From JAGVGT01 sp963807225 (GTDB lineage Bacteria; Desulfobacterota; Desulfobulbia; Desulfobulbales; JAGXFP01), in NCBI GenBank assembly GCA_963807225.1, contig CAWEAD010000005.1:682001-746000 (forward strand): DNA of 64,000 bases, written 5' to 3'. Below, in pieces: positions 42,050 to 51,726 of the stretch (position 1 is the first letter of the stretch; each line of letters starts with the position of its first letter). The position numbers and the translations under genes were made by a program. The notes beneath the pieces are model-generated. The model was not told the DNA's origin and ran no database searches. It worked only from the letters and a program-made list of their open reading frames with translations.

Positions 42050-43045
42050 TTAGAAACTGTACGTCAGGCCGGCGTTGAGACTGGTCGCTTCCCAGTTGAC
42101 CTCATTCAGCTTGGTGATCCCGACTGTACCGTCACTGAAATAGGTCCGATCTTCACCATCATCGACCTGCCATTTTTGGTAATAGAAATCCAGGGTCAGT
42201 TGAAGTCGAGGACCGCCGGCACGCAGCCCCAAATTGGTCACTACGCCAAAGGCGTTGTCGGAGGTATGCTTAAAACTATCCGGATGCTGCAAATCATCGC
42301 GCAGGTTCCAGTTGCCAGTGGCCTCATAGCTGCCGCCGTGAGTTTCCACCGAGCCATGCACCGAGAAGGCCGGAATCGGCTGGTAATTAAGATCAAGACC
42401 AAACCAACCGCTCCACCATCTGGCTTCATAAGTACTGTCCAGACCGGCAATCGGCCCCACCGGCGGCAGCGTTATTCCCGGGTGCAGCGGCGGAGCTTGA
42501 CTGGGGTCGCTGACTGTCTGGTAGCCTTCATAGATGCTCAGGTTTTGTTTATGATAGGAAACACCCAGCAGAGGAGTCAGGGCGAATTTGCGGCCGGCCA
42601 TGAAAAAGACCACCCCGCCCCCCAGACTGCCGTCCCAGACATCACCCTTATCGGCGTTGTTGTTGGAGCGGGAAAACTCCCTGGTCCGATTGTCGCCGAA
42701 GTAATCCGAATCCTGGTTGCCGCCGGCATAAATGTCACCGTAGCTGAGACTGCCACGAATCGTGCCGCCGAAAGGGGAGCGTTGGTTGCCCAAAAGCACC
42801 TGTCCCCGGGCGGTAACCTGATAGCTCTCCAAATCATCCCAGGTCAATTCGGAAAGGATGTTCGGACTGGTGCCCCCGATATTACCGGCAATATTCCAGT
42901 CGATTTGATCCACTCGATAACCGGCGGAGAGATCGAAATTAAATCTTTCGAGAACGTCCCGAGCCTGGGCCTGGCCTGGTGACCAAGCCGGGAAAGCTAC
43001 GGTTAACAGAAGAAAGAAAATGGCCGGCAAAGTCAATCTAGGCAT
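42050..43045 (-). CDS. Outer-membrane beta-barrel protein
   Basis: A 331-residue protein with a Sec signal (LPAIFFLLLTVAFPAWS, cleavage near AQA-RD) and alternating hydrophobic beta-strands throughout. It ends with the outer-membrane insertion signature LNAGLTYSF (C-terminal Phe). Regions such as FGGTIRGSLSYGDIYAGG are close to the Protochlamydia outer-membrane/omptin-like barrels, but no catalytic residues can be assigned. It lies 120 bases upstream of the kinase gene on the same strand and may be its target or part of its transcript. Confidence 0.82.
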   Translation of the reverse strand: MPRLTLPAIFFLLLTVAFPAWSPGQAQARDVLERFNFDLSAGYRVDQIDWNIAGNIGGTSPNILSELTWDDLESYQVTARGQVLLGNQRSPFGGTIRGSLSYGDIYAGGNQDSDYFGDNRTREFSRSNNNADKGDVWDGSLGGGVVFFMAGRKFALTPLLGVSYHKQNLSIYEGYQTVSDPSQAPPLHPGITLPPVGPIAGLDSTYEARWWSGWFGLDLNYQPIPAFSVHGSVETHGGSYEATGNWNLRDDLQHPDSFKHTSDNAFGVVTNLGLRAGGPRLQLTLDFYYQKWQVDDGEDRTYFSDGTVGITKLNEVNWEATSLNAGLTYSF

Positions 43046-43201
43046 GGGTGCATTTCCTGACAGGTGTTAGTCTTTGGTACTGGCCAGACCCCCCGGAAAC
43101 CTGCAAAAATCAAGAGGTGACCGGCAGGTTCCCCAATCATTTTCAATCCGGCCCCGATGAGAGTCAAGATATTTTGCCTGAAAATCTCGGGTTTACGGGA
43201 G

Positions 43202-43414
43202 CTACAGGTAAGTCACCACGACCTCCCGGTCACCGATTGACACTCGGTCTCCTTCCTGGAGCTGTCGGCCGCGACGGGTCTCGACCTGGCCGTTTACCCG
43301 GATCTCTCCGGCCTGGATCAGGGCTTTGGCCTCACCGCCGGTGTCGACCAGCCCGGCAAATTTCAAGAGCTGTCCCAACCGAATGATCTCACCTTTAAGT
43401 TCTATTTTGTCCAT
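43202..43414 (-). CDS. Small S4-domain RNA-binding protein
   Basis: A 70-residue S4 domain alone: GQLLKFAGLVDTGGEAKALI, then QAGEIRVNGQVETRRGRQL, matching the YaaA/RlbA type. Such proteins bind structured RNA, usually near the ribosome. The ATG at 43412-43414 follows AGGACAGAT; the frame is open for another 58 codons upstream, but that part has no similarity and crosses the divergent promoter region. Confidence 0.88.
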   Translation of the reverse strand: MDKIELKGEIIRLGQLLKFAGLVDTGGEAKALIQAGEIRVNGQVETRRGRQLQEGDRVSIGDREVVVTYL

Positions 43415-43504
43415 ATCTGTCCTGCCTGCTGGAGTTTTTCGAAAAAAATGGGAATATAGGGGGGAAAGTAACAACCTCCGATTAAAAGAGCGACAGGATT
43501 CTCC

Positions 43505-44344
43505 ATGAAGATTGTTCTTCCCCTCATTCTCCTGTTGGCCGGGCTGATCCTCCTCTTGATCAAAGGCCAGCAGCGGATGATTTACCATCCCCGCCCCTAT
43601 CCGGCCGGGCTGGCCCTGCCGGCGGATCTGGTTCTCGTAGAGTACCGGACTTCCCAGGGACTACAGACCGGGTATTACCTGCCCCCGGCCTCCCCGGATC
43701 CATCCGGCCGGGCCACAACCTGGCTGCTCTTTGGCGGCAACGGCTCCCTGGCCCTGGACTGGCTGAATCTGATCGAGCACTATCCCGATCCTCAATGCGG
43801 CTTTCTGCTCTTGGATTACCCTGGTTACGGGCGCTGTCAGGGGCGCCCCTCTCCCGACGCCATTCTGGAATCGGCCGAAGGAGCGCTGGCCGCCCTGGCC
43901 GTCACTATCGGAATCCCTCCAGAGCGGATTCAGGAAAATATTGGGGTTATGGGCCATTCCCTGGGAGCGGCGACCGGACTTCTCTATGCCAGCCGCCACC
44001 CGATCACCAGGCTGGTCCTGATCTCCCCTTTCACCAGCCTGAAGGACATGGCCGCCCGGGTCGTCGGCCCCCTGCTCAGCCACACCCTGTTGCACGATTA
44101 CGATAATCGGACCCGGCTCCGGGAAGTGCTGACCCAAAAACCGGCCGTCCCGATTACCATTTTCCACGGCAACCACGACCAGGTGGTGCCGGTCGCCATG
44201 GGCCGGGAACTGGCCGCCATTTCTCCCCGGATCGACTATCGGGAGATCGACCGCGGCGATCACAACTATCTCCTGGCCACTGCCGCCGACGAGATTCGCC
44301 GGGCCATGCTCGGCACCGAACCGACCGGAAACCGGCGCCTGTGA
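43505..44344 (+). CDS. Membrane-anchored alpha/beta hydrolase (Bem46/ABHD13-like)
   Basis: A 279-residue serine hydrolase with an N-terminal anchor (IVLPLILLLAGLILLLI) and QQRMIYHPRPYP, the family's first block. The oxyanion region is LLFGGNGS, the nucleophile elbow GHSLG, the catalytic Asp in HGNHDQVVP and His in RGDHNYLL. The active site probably faces the periplasm. The substrate is unknown. Its stop overlaps the GTG start of hrpB (GTGA). Confidence 0.9.
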   Translation: MKIVLPLILLLAGLILLLIKGQQRMIYHPRPYPAGLALPADLVLVEYRTSQGLQTGYYLPPASPDPSGRATTWLLFGGNGSLALDWLNLIEHYPDPQCGFLLLDYPGYGRCQGRPSPDAILESAEGALAALAVTIGIPPERIQENIGVMGHSLGAATGLLYASRHPITRLVLISPFTSLKDMAARVVGPLLSHTLLHDYDNRTRLREVLTQKPAVPITIFHGNHDQVVPVAMGRELAAISPRIDYREIDRGDHNYLLATAADEIRRAMLGTEPTGNRRL

Positions 44345-46899
44345 TCGATCTGCCGGTCAAGGAAGTCTGGCCGCAGTTGCAAGAGGCCTTGCGGAAACAA
44401 GGCCGGGCCGTGCTCACCGCCCCGCCCGGCTCCGGCAAGACCACCCTGCTGCCCCTCCTGCTTCTGCAAGAGGAATGGCTGGCCGGCCGCAACATGCTGA
44501 TGCTGGAACCCAGACGGCTGGCGGCCCGGATGGCAGCCGACCGGATGGCATCGTTGCTTGGTCAAAAAACCGGCGAAACCGTGGGCTATCGGATCAGGTT
44601 CGAGAAAAAGGTCTCGGTTGCCACCCGAATCGAGGTGGTAACCGAAGGCATTCTGACCAGAATGCTGCAGGATGACCCTGCCCTGGAACAATTCGGCTTG
44701 GTGATCTTCGACGAATTTCACGAACGCTCGCTGCATGCCGACCTGGGGCTGGCACTCTGCCTGGACAGTGCCTCCGCCCTGCGAGAAGATCTGCGCCTCC
44801 TGGTGATGTCGGCCACCCTGGAGGTCGAACCGCTCAGCCGCCTGCTGGGCGCAGCGCCGATCATTCGCGGCGGCGGACGGATTTTCCCGGTAACCGTCCG
44901 CTATCTTTCTCCTCCAGGGACGAGCCGCCTCCAGAGCGGACCGGGTTATTCCTGCCCCGCCACCGTACAGGCTACCGCCGCCGCCATCCGTCTGGCCGCC
45001 AGGGAACATCCCGGTGACATCCTGTCCTTCCTGCCGGGGGCCGGGGAAATCCGGGCCACCGCCGCGCGACTGAGCGAATTTGCCGCCAAAGAATCCTGGT
45101 TGGTTTTGCCTCTGTTCGGGGATTTACCCGGAAAAGAACAGGACCGGGCCGTTCTGCCTGACCCGGACGGGCGGCGAAGGGTGGTGCTGGCCACCTCCAT
45201 TGCCGAAACCTCACTGACCATCGAAGGAGTGACCATGGTCATCGACTCCGGTTGGAACCGGACTGTTCGGTTCGACCCCGACCGGGGCTTAACAAAACTG
45301 GTGACCGAAAGAGTTTCACGGGCCGCAGCTACCCAGCGTACCGGCCGGGCCGGCCGGCTGGGCCCTGGTTTTTGCTACCGGCTCTGGGATGAGACTTTGC
45401 AGCAATCCCTACCGGAAAGGAACCGCCCGGAGATCCTGGCCGCCGACCTCTGCCGTCTGGCCCTGGAGCTGCGCGGCTGGGGCGTGGCCGACCAGAACAC
45501 CCTGGCCTGGCTCGATCCCCCGCCGGAAATCGCCTTCGCTCGAGCCTGTGAGCTGCTTACCGAGCTGGAGGCACTGGACAGCCAAGGGCGCATCACCAGC
45601 CATGGCCGCCGGTTGGCGGCTCTCCCCCTGCACCCCCGGCTGGCCCATCTATTACTGGTAGCGGCCGGACAGGGCCAACTGGAAACCGCCGCCGATCTGG
45701 CCGCCCTCCTGGTCGAACGCGACCTGCTGAACAGCGCACCGGGCCGCCAGCGTCCGGTTGACTTGGAATTGCGCTTCCTGGCCCTGACCGCCTTCCGACA
45801 AGGCCGGAACGGCGAGGTGCGCTCCCTGGGAGGCGACCCGGACCTTTGCCGGCGGGTGGACCAGGCCAGCCGGCAGTTTCAGCGTTTGTGCCCGTCCCAA
45901 GCTGCTTCTAAAAATCGTGCCCGGCAGAGTGTCGGCAGCTTGCTGGCCCACGCCTACCCGGACCGGGTCGCGGCCGGCCGCCTAGGGTCGCGCGAAAGAT
46001 ACCTGTTGGCCTCGGGAAGAGGCGCCCGGCTTGCGGCCGACGATTCCCTGGCCGGGCAACCCTGGCTGGTGGCGGCCAGTCTCGATGCCGAACGTCAGGA
46101 CGGGAGAATTTTCCTGGCCGCCACGATAAATCCCGAGGAGTTGCGGGCATATCATCGTGGGCAGATACAGATGGTCGAAGAAGTGGGTTGGGATGAACGA
46201 GGTTGCGTGGTAAGCCGACGGGAGGAAAGATATCTCCGACTGCCACTCTCATCCCGTCCCGCCACCCCGGCCCCTCCCGACCTGGCCCAACCTCTGATCC
46301 TGGCGGAAATCCGCCGCCGCGGCCTCGAACTCCTGCCCTGGAGCAAACCCGGCCGCGAATTGCAGGCGAGGATTTGCTGCCTCCGCCAATGGCAGCCGGA
46401 GGGGAAGTGGCCGGACCTGAGCGATGGCGCGCTGTTGGCCGCTCTGGAACAATGGCTGCCGCCTTGGCTGGAAGGTATCCACTGCCTGGATCAGCTGAAA
46501 CGCCTTGATCTGGCCACCATCCTGCGGGCCAGCCTGGACTGGCCCCAGCAGCAGGCAGCCGACGAGTTGGCGCCCACCCACCTGGAGGTGCCCAGCGGTT
46601 CCAGAGTCAGGCTGGAATACCACCCCGGCGAGGCGCCGGTTCTGGCCGTCCGCTTGCAGGAGTTGTTCGGCCTGGCCGAGAGCCCGAGAATCTGCGGCGG
46701 CAAAGTTCCGGTCACCCTGCACCTGCTCTCGCCGGCCGGACGCCCGGTGCAGATTACCAATGATCTCGGCAACTTCTGGAACACCACCTACCGCGAGGTC
46801 AAAAAGGAATTACAGGGCCGCTACCCCCGGCATCACTGGCCGGACGACCCCTGGGCCGCGCAACCGACGGCCCGGGTAAAACGCAAGATCAGAAAATAG
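44341..46899 (+). CDS. hrpB: ATP-dependent helicase HrpB
   Basis: An 852-residue DEAH/RHA-type helicase of typical HrpB length. Motif I is APPGSGKTTLLP, motif II FDEFHERSLH, motif III MSATLEV, and the C-terminal lobe ATSIAETSLTIEGV with TQRTGRAGRLGPG. The HrpB-specific C-terminus includes PVQITNDLGNFWNTTYREVK. It starts with GTG overlapping the hydrolase stop. It acts on RNA or DNA; its cellular role in bacteria is not defined, except for links to peptidoglycan-related or RNA processing phenotypes. Confidence 0.96.
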   Translation: MIDLPVKEVWPQLQEALRKQGRAVLTAPPGSGKTTLLPLLLLQEEWLAGRNMLMLEPRRLAARMAADRMASLLGQKTGETVGYRIRFEKKVSVATRIEVVTEGILTRMLQDDPALEQFGLVIFDEFHERSLHADLGLALCLDSASALREDLRLLVMSATLEVEPLSRLLGAAPIIRGGGRIFPVTVRYLSPPGTSRLQSGPGYSCPATVQATAAAIRLAAREHPGDILSFLPGAGEIRATAARLSEFAAKESWLVLPLFGDLPGKEQDRAVLPDPDGRRRVVLATSIAETSLTIEGVTMVIDSGWNRTVRFDPDRGLTKLVTERVSRAAATQRTGRAGRLGPGFCYRLWDETLQQSLPERNRPEILAADLCRLALELRGWGVADQNTLAWLDPPPEIAFARACELLTELEALDSQGRITSHGRRLAALPLHPRLAHLLLVAAGQGQLETAADLAALLVERDLLNSAPGRQRPVDLELRFLALTAFRQGRNGEVRSLGGDPDLCRRVDQASRQFQRLCPSQAASKNRARQSVGSLLAHAYPDRVAAGRLGSRERYLLASGRGARLAADDSLAGQPWLVAASLDAERQDGRIFLAATINPEELRAYHRGQIQMVEEVGWDERGCVVSRREERYLRLPLSSRPATPAPPDLAQPLILAEIRRRGLELLPWSKPGRELQARICCLRQWQPEGKWPDLSDGALLAALEQWLPPWLEGIHCLDQLKRLDLATILRASLDWPQQQAADELAPTHLEVPSGSRVRLEYHPGEAPVLAVRLQELFGLAESPRICGGKVPVTLHLLSPAGRPVQITNDLGNFWNTTYREVKKELQGRYPRHHWPDDPWAAQPTARVKRKIRK

Positions 46900-46908
46900 G
46901 AGGACGCT

Positions 46909-47133
46909 ATGGCGCCGCAGCAGGTCGTGATCTTCAAGGAATTCCCCCTGCGGGAGGGGCAAAAAATCAACATCGCCGACGGCCGCCGCCGGGGTGACTG
47001 GCTGGTCATCGGGGTCTCCGAACGCAAGGTCAAACTGCGTTGCCCGGTTTCCGGCCGGGAGGTGGAGTGGGATAGATTTTGTTACTACGTAGAGGAGCGG
47101 GAGCAGAAGGAGTGGCCCAGTCGGATGGAATAG
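46909..47133 (+). CDS. Small protein of unknown function after hrpB
   Basis: A 74-residue protein (MAPQQVVIFKEFPLREGQ) with GDWLVIGVSERKVKLRCPVS in the middle and a charged tail. The beta-rich pattern recalls a small SH3- or OB-like fold. I do not recognise the family. AGGAGGACGCT precedes the ATG, and it lies 9 bases after hrpB, so it is cotranscribed and may act with the helicase. Confidence 0.7.
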   Translation: MAPQQVVIFKEFPLREGQKINIADGRRRGDWLVIGVSERKVKLRCPVSGREVEWDRFCYYVEEREQKEWPSRME

Positions 47134-47196
47134 GCTGGTGAATGTTGCGTCCGTAGTGAGTTCCCGGCAATGGAAATACGGAACGGACAGCTCTTC

Positions 47197-47224
47197 AGCC
47201 TTATTTTTAGGAAAAAATAAGGCT
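47197..47224. terminator. 12-bp perfect hairpin between the hrpB operon and tRNA-Arg
   Basis: AGCCTTATTTTT-AGGA-AAAAATAAGGCT forms a perfect stem. It is equally placed to end the plus-strand hrpB operon and the minus-strand tRNA transcript; its AT-rich lower stem provides T-runs on both strands. Confidence 0.7.
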
Positions 47225-47253
47225 ATATAGACAGCTGAAAAATAATAGTTAAA

Positions 47254-47330
47254 TGGTGCGCCCGGAGGGATTCGAACCCCCGACTCTCGGCTTCGAAGGC
47301 CGATGCTCTATCCAGCTGAGCTACGAGCGC
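47254..47330 (-). tRNA. tRNA-Arg, anticodon TCG
   Basis: On the minus strand the cloverleaf is complete: acceptor GCGCTCG/CGGGCGC (one G-T-type pair), D-arm GCTC...GAGC, anticodon stem TCGGC/GCCGA with loop CTTCGAA (anticodon TCG, reads CGA), T-arm GGGGGTTCGAATCCCTC, and an encoded 3' CCA. Confidence 0.96.
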
Positions 47331-47460
47331 AGGCTGTGTCAGTCGATTTATTTCGCTTGGCGTAGTTCGAATAGCAACACGCCATTATCATTTTGTCATC
47401 CCTTATAGAACATTCTCCGACTTCCGGCAATCTTGTCAATTGGATCACGAATAAAAATCC

Positions 47461-48834
47461 TCAACCCTCCCGGCCCGCTCCTGTGCCACCCAGATTTTCC
47501 GGATTGCTCAGCACCCGCCACATCCTTTCCACGATCTCGTCGATTTCCGCCACCGTGGTCGAGAGCGGCAGCCACAGATAAACGATATTGCCCAAAGGCC
47601 GCAGGATTAAGCCCTCCTTCAGGCCGGCCAGATAGATCTGCCAGCCCACTCTGGCCCCGGCCGCGAATGGCTCTTTGCCGATCCGATCCTTGACCAGTTC
47701 CAGGACCCCGATCATCCCCAGGGTTCGAATATCGCCGACCCAGGGCAGCTCCCGGAAACGGTTCAGACCGTTTCGTAATCTCTCGATTTTGGCCGGCAAG
47801 CCGGCCATGGTCTGTTCCTCGCCGAAAACCTGCAGCGAACCCAGGGCGGCGGCGCAACCCAGGGGGTTGCCGGAAAAGGTGTGGCCGTGAAAGAAGGTGC
47901 GATTCTCCGAGTATGGCCCGTAGAAGGCGCTGTAGACCTCCTCGCTGGTAAGGGTAGCGGCCAGTGGCAGGTAGCCGCCGGTCAGCCCCTTGGAAAGGCA
48001 GAGGAAATCGGGGCTTACTCCGGCCTGCTCCAGGGCGAACATGGTGCCGGTCCGCCCGAAGCCGGTGGCGACCTCATCCAGGATCAGATGGACGCCGTGG
48101 CGGCCGGTCAGTTCGGCAACCTTGCGGAGATAGGCGGGCGGATAGATAATCATGCCGCCGGCCGCCTGGATCAACGGCTCGATGATCAGGGCGGCAATCC
48201 GCTCGCCCTGGCGTTCCAGTAACTCGGCCAGCGGCTCCAGACACTGCTGGTCGCAACTCTCCGGGTTCTGCGCCAGAGCACAGCGATAGCAATACGGCGA
48301 GGGCAACCGGTGCGAGGGAAACATCAAGCCGGCAAAGGCCTGGTGGAACTCGGGTACACCGCCCAGGCTCATGGTGCCGATGGTATCGCCGTGGTAACCC
48401 CGCTCGACTCCCACCAATTGGGTGCGCTGGGGCTGTCCGCTTTGCTGCCAGTACTGCAGCGACATCTTGACGGCAATCTCGCAGGCGCAGGAGCCATTAT
48501 CGGAGTAAAATACCCGGGTCAGGGACGGTGGGGTCAGCCGCACCAGTTCCTCGGCCAGACGAATGGCCGGCTCGTGGGTCAGCCCGGCGAGCAGCACCTG
48601 CTCCAAACGCTCTATTTGCCCCTTGAGGCGATTTTTGATGGTCGGATGACCATGCCCATGCAGAATGCACCACCAGGACGATATGGTGTCGAAATAGCCC
48701 CTTCCCTGGCCATCGTATAATTTGATCCCCTCGGCCCGGTCGATGAGCAGGAAATCCCGCTGCCGATAATCATGCATCTGGGTATAGGGATGCCAGAGAC
48801 AGCGGCGATCGATGTCCTGCAGGGATTCGTCCAT
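47461..48834 (-). CDS. bioA: Adenosylmethionine--8-amino-7-oxononanoate transaminase
   Basis: A 457-residue class III aminotransferase that makes 7,8-diaminopelargonate in biotin synthesis. The BioA marker LWHPYTQMHDY is near the N-terminus; GYHGDTIGTMSLGG, ILDEVATGFGRTGTMFALE and the PLP lysine in LSKGLTGGYLPL follow. The ATG at 48832-48834 gives the usual start; the frame extends further into hpt without a good start. It starts two bases after the hpt stop. No other bio genes are in the window. Confidence 0.95.
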   Translation of the reverse strand: MDESLQDIDRRCLWHPYTQMHDYRQRDFLLIDRAEGIKLYDGQGRGYFDTISSWWCILHGHGHPTIKNRLKGQIERLEQVLLAGLTHEPAIRLAEELVRLTPPSLTRVFYSDNGSCACEIAVKMSLQYWQQSGQPQRTQLVGVERGYHGDTIGTMSLGGVPEFHQAFAGLMFPSHRLPSPYCYRCALAQNPESCDQQCLEPLAELLERQGERIAALIIEPLIQAAGGMIIYPPAYLRKVAELTGRHGVHLILDEVATGFGRTGTMFALEQAGVSPDFLCLSKGLTGGYLPLAATLTSEEVYSAFYGPYSENRTFFHGHTFSGNPLGCAAALGSLQVFGEEQTMAGLPAKIERLRNGLNRFRELPWVGDIRTLGMIGVLELVKDRIGKEPFAAGARVGWQIYLAGLKEGLILRPLGNIVYLWLPLSTTVAEIDEIVERMWRVLSNPENLGGTGAGREG

Positions 48835-48836
48835 GG

Positions 48837-49373
48837 TTATTTCCGAGTAGCCGCCTTTGATGGCAATTCCAGGATCTCCGGCCGCTGGCGGTAATGACCG
48901 GCGCAATCGAGCCCGTAGCCCACCAGATAGCCCCGCCCGACCCGAAAGCCGGTGTAATCGATCTCCACTTCAACCTCCCGCCTTTCCCCTTTGTCGAGAA
49001 AGGCGCAGACCTTGAGGGAAGCGGGGCAACGATCGAGCAGATGCTGTCGCAACCAGACCAGAGTCCGACCCGAGTCGACTATATCCTCGACCAGCAGGAC
49101 ATCCCGGTTGACGATCTCGCAGCACAAATCCTTAAGCAGGGAGATCTTTCCGGAGGAACTGGTGGCTTGCCCATAGCTGGACACCCGAATGAAATCCACG
49201 GTCAGGTCAAGGTCGAGAACCCGGACCAGATCGGCGGTGAAAATGAAGGCCCCGGTCAGAACCCCTATCACCAGCAGTTCGCGGCCCGCATAGTCTGTGC
49301 TGATTCGGCGCCCCAATTCAGCCACCCGCTGTTCTATCTGCTGGCTGGTAAAGACGATTTTTTCTGCTGGCAT
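48837..49373 (-). CDS. hpt: Hypoxanthine phosphoribosyltransferase
   Basis: A 178-residue type I phosphoribosyltransferase. The PRPP loop is VLLVEDIVDSGRTL, and the hood and base-recognition region includes LDKGERREVEVEIDYTGF and VGYGLDCAGHYR. It salvages hypoxanthine or guanine to IMP/GMP. Tight spacing with bioA implies one transcript although the pathways differ. Confidence 0.94.
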   Translation of the reverse strand: MPAEKIVFTSQQIEQRVAELGRRISTDYAGRELLVIGVLTGAFIFTADLVRVLDLDLTVDFIRVSSYGQATSSSGKISLLKDLCCEIVNRDVLLVEDIVDSGRTLVWLRQHLLDRCPASLKVCAFLDKGERREVEVEIDYTGFRVGRGYLVGYGLDCAGHYRQRPEILELPSKAATRK

Positions 49374-49470
49374 GGATTGGGTGGACCTTTTGCACGATAA
49401 TTTGTCGGAAAGACCGCGAAAGTGGTCAAATTATAGTGGCACCGCCGGAGGGCGTCAATTCGAAAGGGAA

Positions 49471-50877
49471 TTACTTGCCCAGGCAGAAGCGGGAGAAGAT
49501 CGTGTCCAGAAGGTCTTCGGTGGTGGTCTCCCCGACTATCTCCCCCAGTTGATCCAGAGCGGTCTGGGCCTCGATGGCCACCAGGTCGGGCGACAGCCCG
49601 CCGGCCAGGGCTTCGGCCAAGCGCTTGGCGCAGTCAAGTGCCCCCTGCAGGGCCTGACGCTGCCGAACATTGGGGACGCAGGTATGGGCCGCCGCCTCCC
49701 CGCTCTTATCGCCGGTTGCCGCGGCGAAGATCGCCTCTTCCAGTCGCTCCAGTCCCGCCCCGGTTTTAGCCGAAACCGCAACTGTCGGCAGGTTGGGAAA
49801 GTGCTGACGAAATTCTTCCGGCTGTAGAGCCGGGCAGAGATCGCTCTTGTTAACCACCAGCACTCCGGGTCGCTTTCCCAGGCTTCGGGCCAGGTCAAGA
49901 TCGTCCGGGGTTGGGACCTGCGTGCCGTCCACCACCAGCAATACCAGGTCTGCCTCTTCCTGCATCTTCCGAGCCCGGCGAATGCCCAGTTCTTCCACGG
50001 CCTCGGCATTCTCGCGAATCCCGGCCGTATCGACGATCCGTACCGGCATTCCCTTGATATTGAGAAAGTCTTCGATGGTGTCCCGGGTGGTACCGGGAAT
50101 TTCGGTGACGATGGCCCGCTCTTCGCGTAGCAGGCAATTGAGCAGGCTCGATTTGCCGACATTGGGCCGCCCCAGGATCACCACCGCCAGGCCGTCCCGA
50201 TACAGGCGCCCCCGTTCGGCGGCAAGCAAAAGTTCCTCCAGGGGGGTACTGATCTTTTCCCTGATATCCCGGCCCAGGGTATCAGGGTTGACGATCTCCA
50301 CCTCTTCGTCGGGAAAATCGATGGCCACCTCAAGAATCGCCCGGACGTCCAGAAGAGCATCCCGGATCGCGGCGACCCTTTGCTGCAGGCTGCCTTGCAG
50401 CAACGAGAGGGCAATCTGCAGCCCCTCCCGGGTCTGGGCTTGCAACAAATCGATCACCGCCTCGGCCCTGGTCAGGTCGATGCGGCCGTTCAGGAAGGCC
50501 CGCTTGGTAAATTCGCCGGGCTCGGCCGCTCTCGCACCGGCCGCCAGAACCAGGGCCAGGATTTGCTGCAGGATCAGATAGCTGCTGTGGCTTTGGATTT
50601 CCGCCACATCTTCGCGGGTGTAGGAATTGGGGGCGGCCATGAATACGGCCATGACTTCGTCCACCGCCTGCTGGCTGACCGGATCGACGATCAAGCCATA
50701 GGTCAAACGGTGACTCTGTAATTCAACTTGACGCTGCGGCCTGAAAAGCCGCATGAGAATGGCCCGGGCCTCGGAGCCACTGACCCGGATAATCCCGATG
50801 CCGCCGGCACCGGGGGGTGTGGCAATAGCGGCGATGGTGCTGGCTTCACGATCTGCTTGCTGCTGGGCGACAACCAT
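49471..50877 (-). CDS. mnmE: tRNA modification GTPase MnmE
   Basis: A 468-residue protein with the N-terminal folate-binding domain (STIAAIATPPGAGGIGIIRV), a helical domain, an inserted GTPase domain (G1 GRPNVGKSS, G2 TTRD, G3 DTAG, G4 NKSD) and the C-terminal CLGK motif whose cysteine is required. With MnmG it modifies U34 of several tRNAs. It is the last gene of the rpmH-rnpA-yidD-yidC-jag-mnmE run; mnmG is not next to it here. Confidence 0.96.
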   Translation of the reverse strand: MVVAQQQADREASTIAAIATPPGAGGIGIIRVSGSEARAILMRLFRPQRQVELQSHRLTYGLIVDPVSQQAVDEVMAVFMAAPNSYTREDVAEIQSHSSYLILQQILALVLAAGARAAEPGEFTKRAFLNGRIDLTRAEAVIDLLQAQTREGLQIALSLLQGSLQQRVAAIRDALLDVRAILEVAIDFPDEEVEIVNPDTLGRDIREKISTPLEELLLAAERGRLYRDGLAVVILGRPNVGKSSLLNCLLREERAIVTEIPGTTRDTIEDFLNIKGMPVRIVDTAGIRENAEAVEELGIRRARKMQEEADLVLLVVDGTQVPTPDDLDLARSLGKRPGVLVVNKSDLCPALQPEEFRQHFPNLPTVAVSAKTGAGLERLEEAIFAAATGDKSGEAAAHTCVPNVRQRQALQGALDCAKRLAEALAGGLSPDLVAIEAQTALDQLGEIVGETTTEDLLDTIFSRFCLGK

Positions 50878-50894
50878 GGTGGGAGATTGACGGC

Positions 50895-51677
50895 TCAGCC
50901 GTTCTTGCTTTTTTTGCCCCGGCCCGGCACGTAAATGAGGATCTTCTTGAATTGGCCATCGCCGACGCTACGGCTCCTAATTGTCGTATCGTCCTGTAGC
51001 TTCATGTGAACGATCCGACGCTCGGCCGGGTTCAGGGCAGGGATGCTCTTGGTCCGGCCGCTCTCCCGTACCTCCTCGGCCAACCGCAGCGCCATTTCCT
51101 CTAAATCTTCGCGCCGCATCTCCCGGTAAGTTCCGGCGTCGAGCGAGAACATGACCTTACCATCAACCTTCCGGCTGACGATCTTGCGCATCAGGTATTG
51201 AAGACTGTCCAGGGTCTGGCCTTCGGGCCCGATGATCTCTTCCTCGTTGCCGCCGGAAAGCTTGGCGATAACCTTGTTTTCTTCATTGGTCACGACCACT
51301 TTCGCGTCCAGGCCCATCAGCTGCAGAATCTTTTCCAGGTCACCCTTGATGGAGGCCAGGATCTCGGCATTGATTTCCGCCGGAGGCCTTTCCGGACTGC
51401 GCGACGGCGCCACCCCGGTTTTCTTTCTTTCAGACTTTCTCGGGCCGGAAGATTTGCTTCGGGCTTCTCCCTGTACAGCGGGTTTTTCCGGGCGCCGTCC
51501 TTTTTTCACGGTCACGGCAATGACCGCCGGTTTTTTGCCGAACATGCCGAAAATTCCGCCCGAGCCGGGAGCGACCACCTCAATATTCAGCTCTTCCTGG
51601 CTAACCTGCAAGTCGAGACAGGCTTTCTGGATCGCCTCGGTGACATCCTTACCCGAGTATTCTATTTTTTCCGACAT
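50895..51677 (-). CDS. jag: RNA-binding protein Jag (KhpB)
   Basis: A 260-residue protein with a Jag N-terminal domain (1-50; IEYSGKDVTEAIQKACLDL), a basic low-complexity linker (KKGRRPEKP...RKSERKK), a KH-II domain (about 110-190, with LSGGNEEEIIGPEGQTLDSL) and an R3H domain (RREDLEEMALRLAEEVRES to PERRIVH-like PAERRIVHMKL). It binds RNA and in other bacteria links envelope growth and translation. The ATG at 51675-51677 follows GAGGAGA. Confidence 0.95.
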   Translation of the reverse strand: MSEKIEYSGKDVTEAIQKACLDLQVSQEELNIEVVAPGSGGIFGMFGKKPAVIAVTVKKGRRPEKPAVQGEARSKSSGPRKSERKKTGVAPSRSPERPPAEINAEILASIKGDLEKILQLMGLDAKVVVTNEENKVIAKLSGGNEEEIIGPEGQTLDSLQYLMRKIVSRKVDGKVMFSLDAGTYREMRREDLEEMALRLAEEVRESGRTKSIPALNPAERRIVHMKLQDDTTIRSRSVGDGQFKKILIYVPGRGKKSKNG

Positions 51678-51726
51678 CACGTTTCTCCTCTGCGCCGGCC
51701 AGGCCGGGCCGATTCAGCCTATGAAT

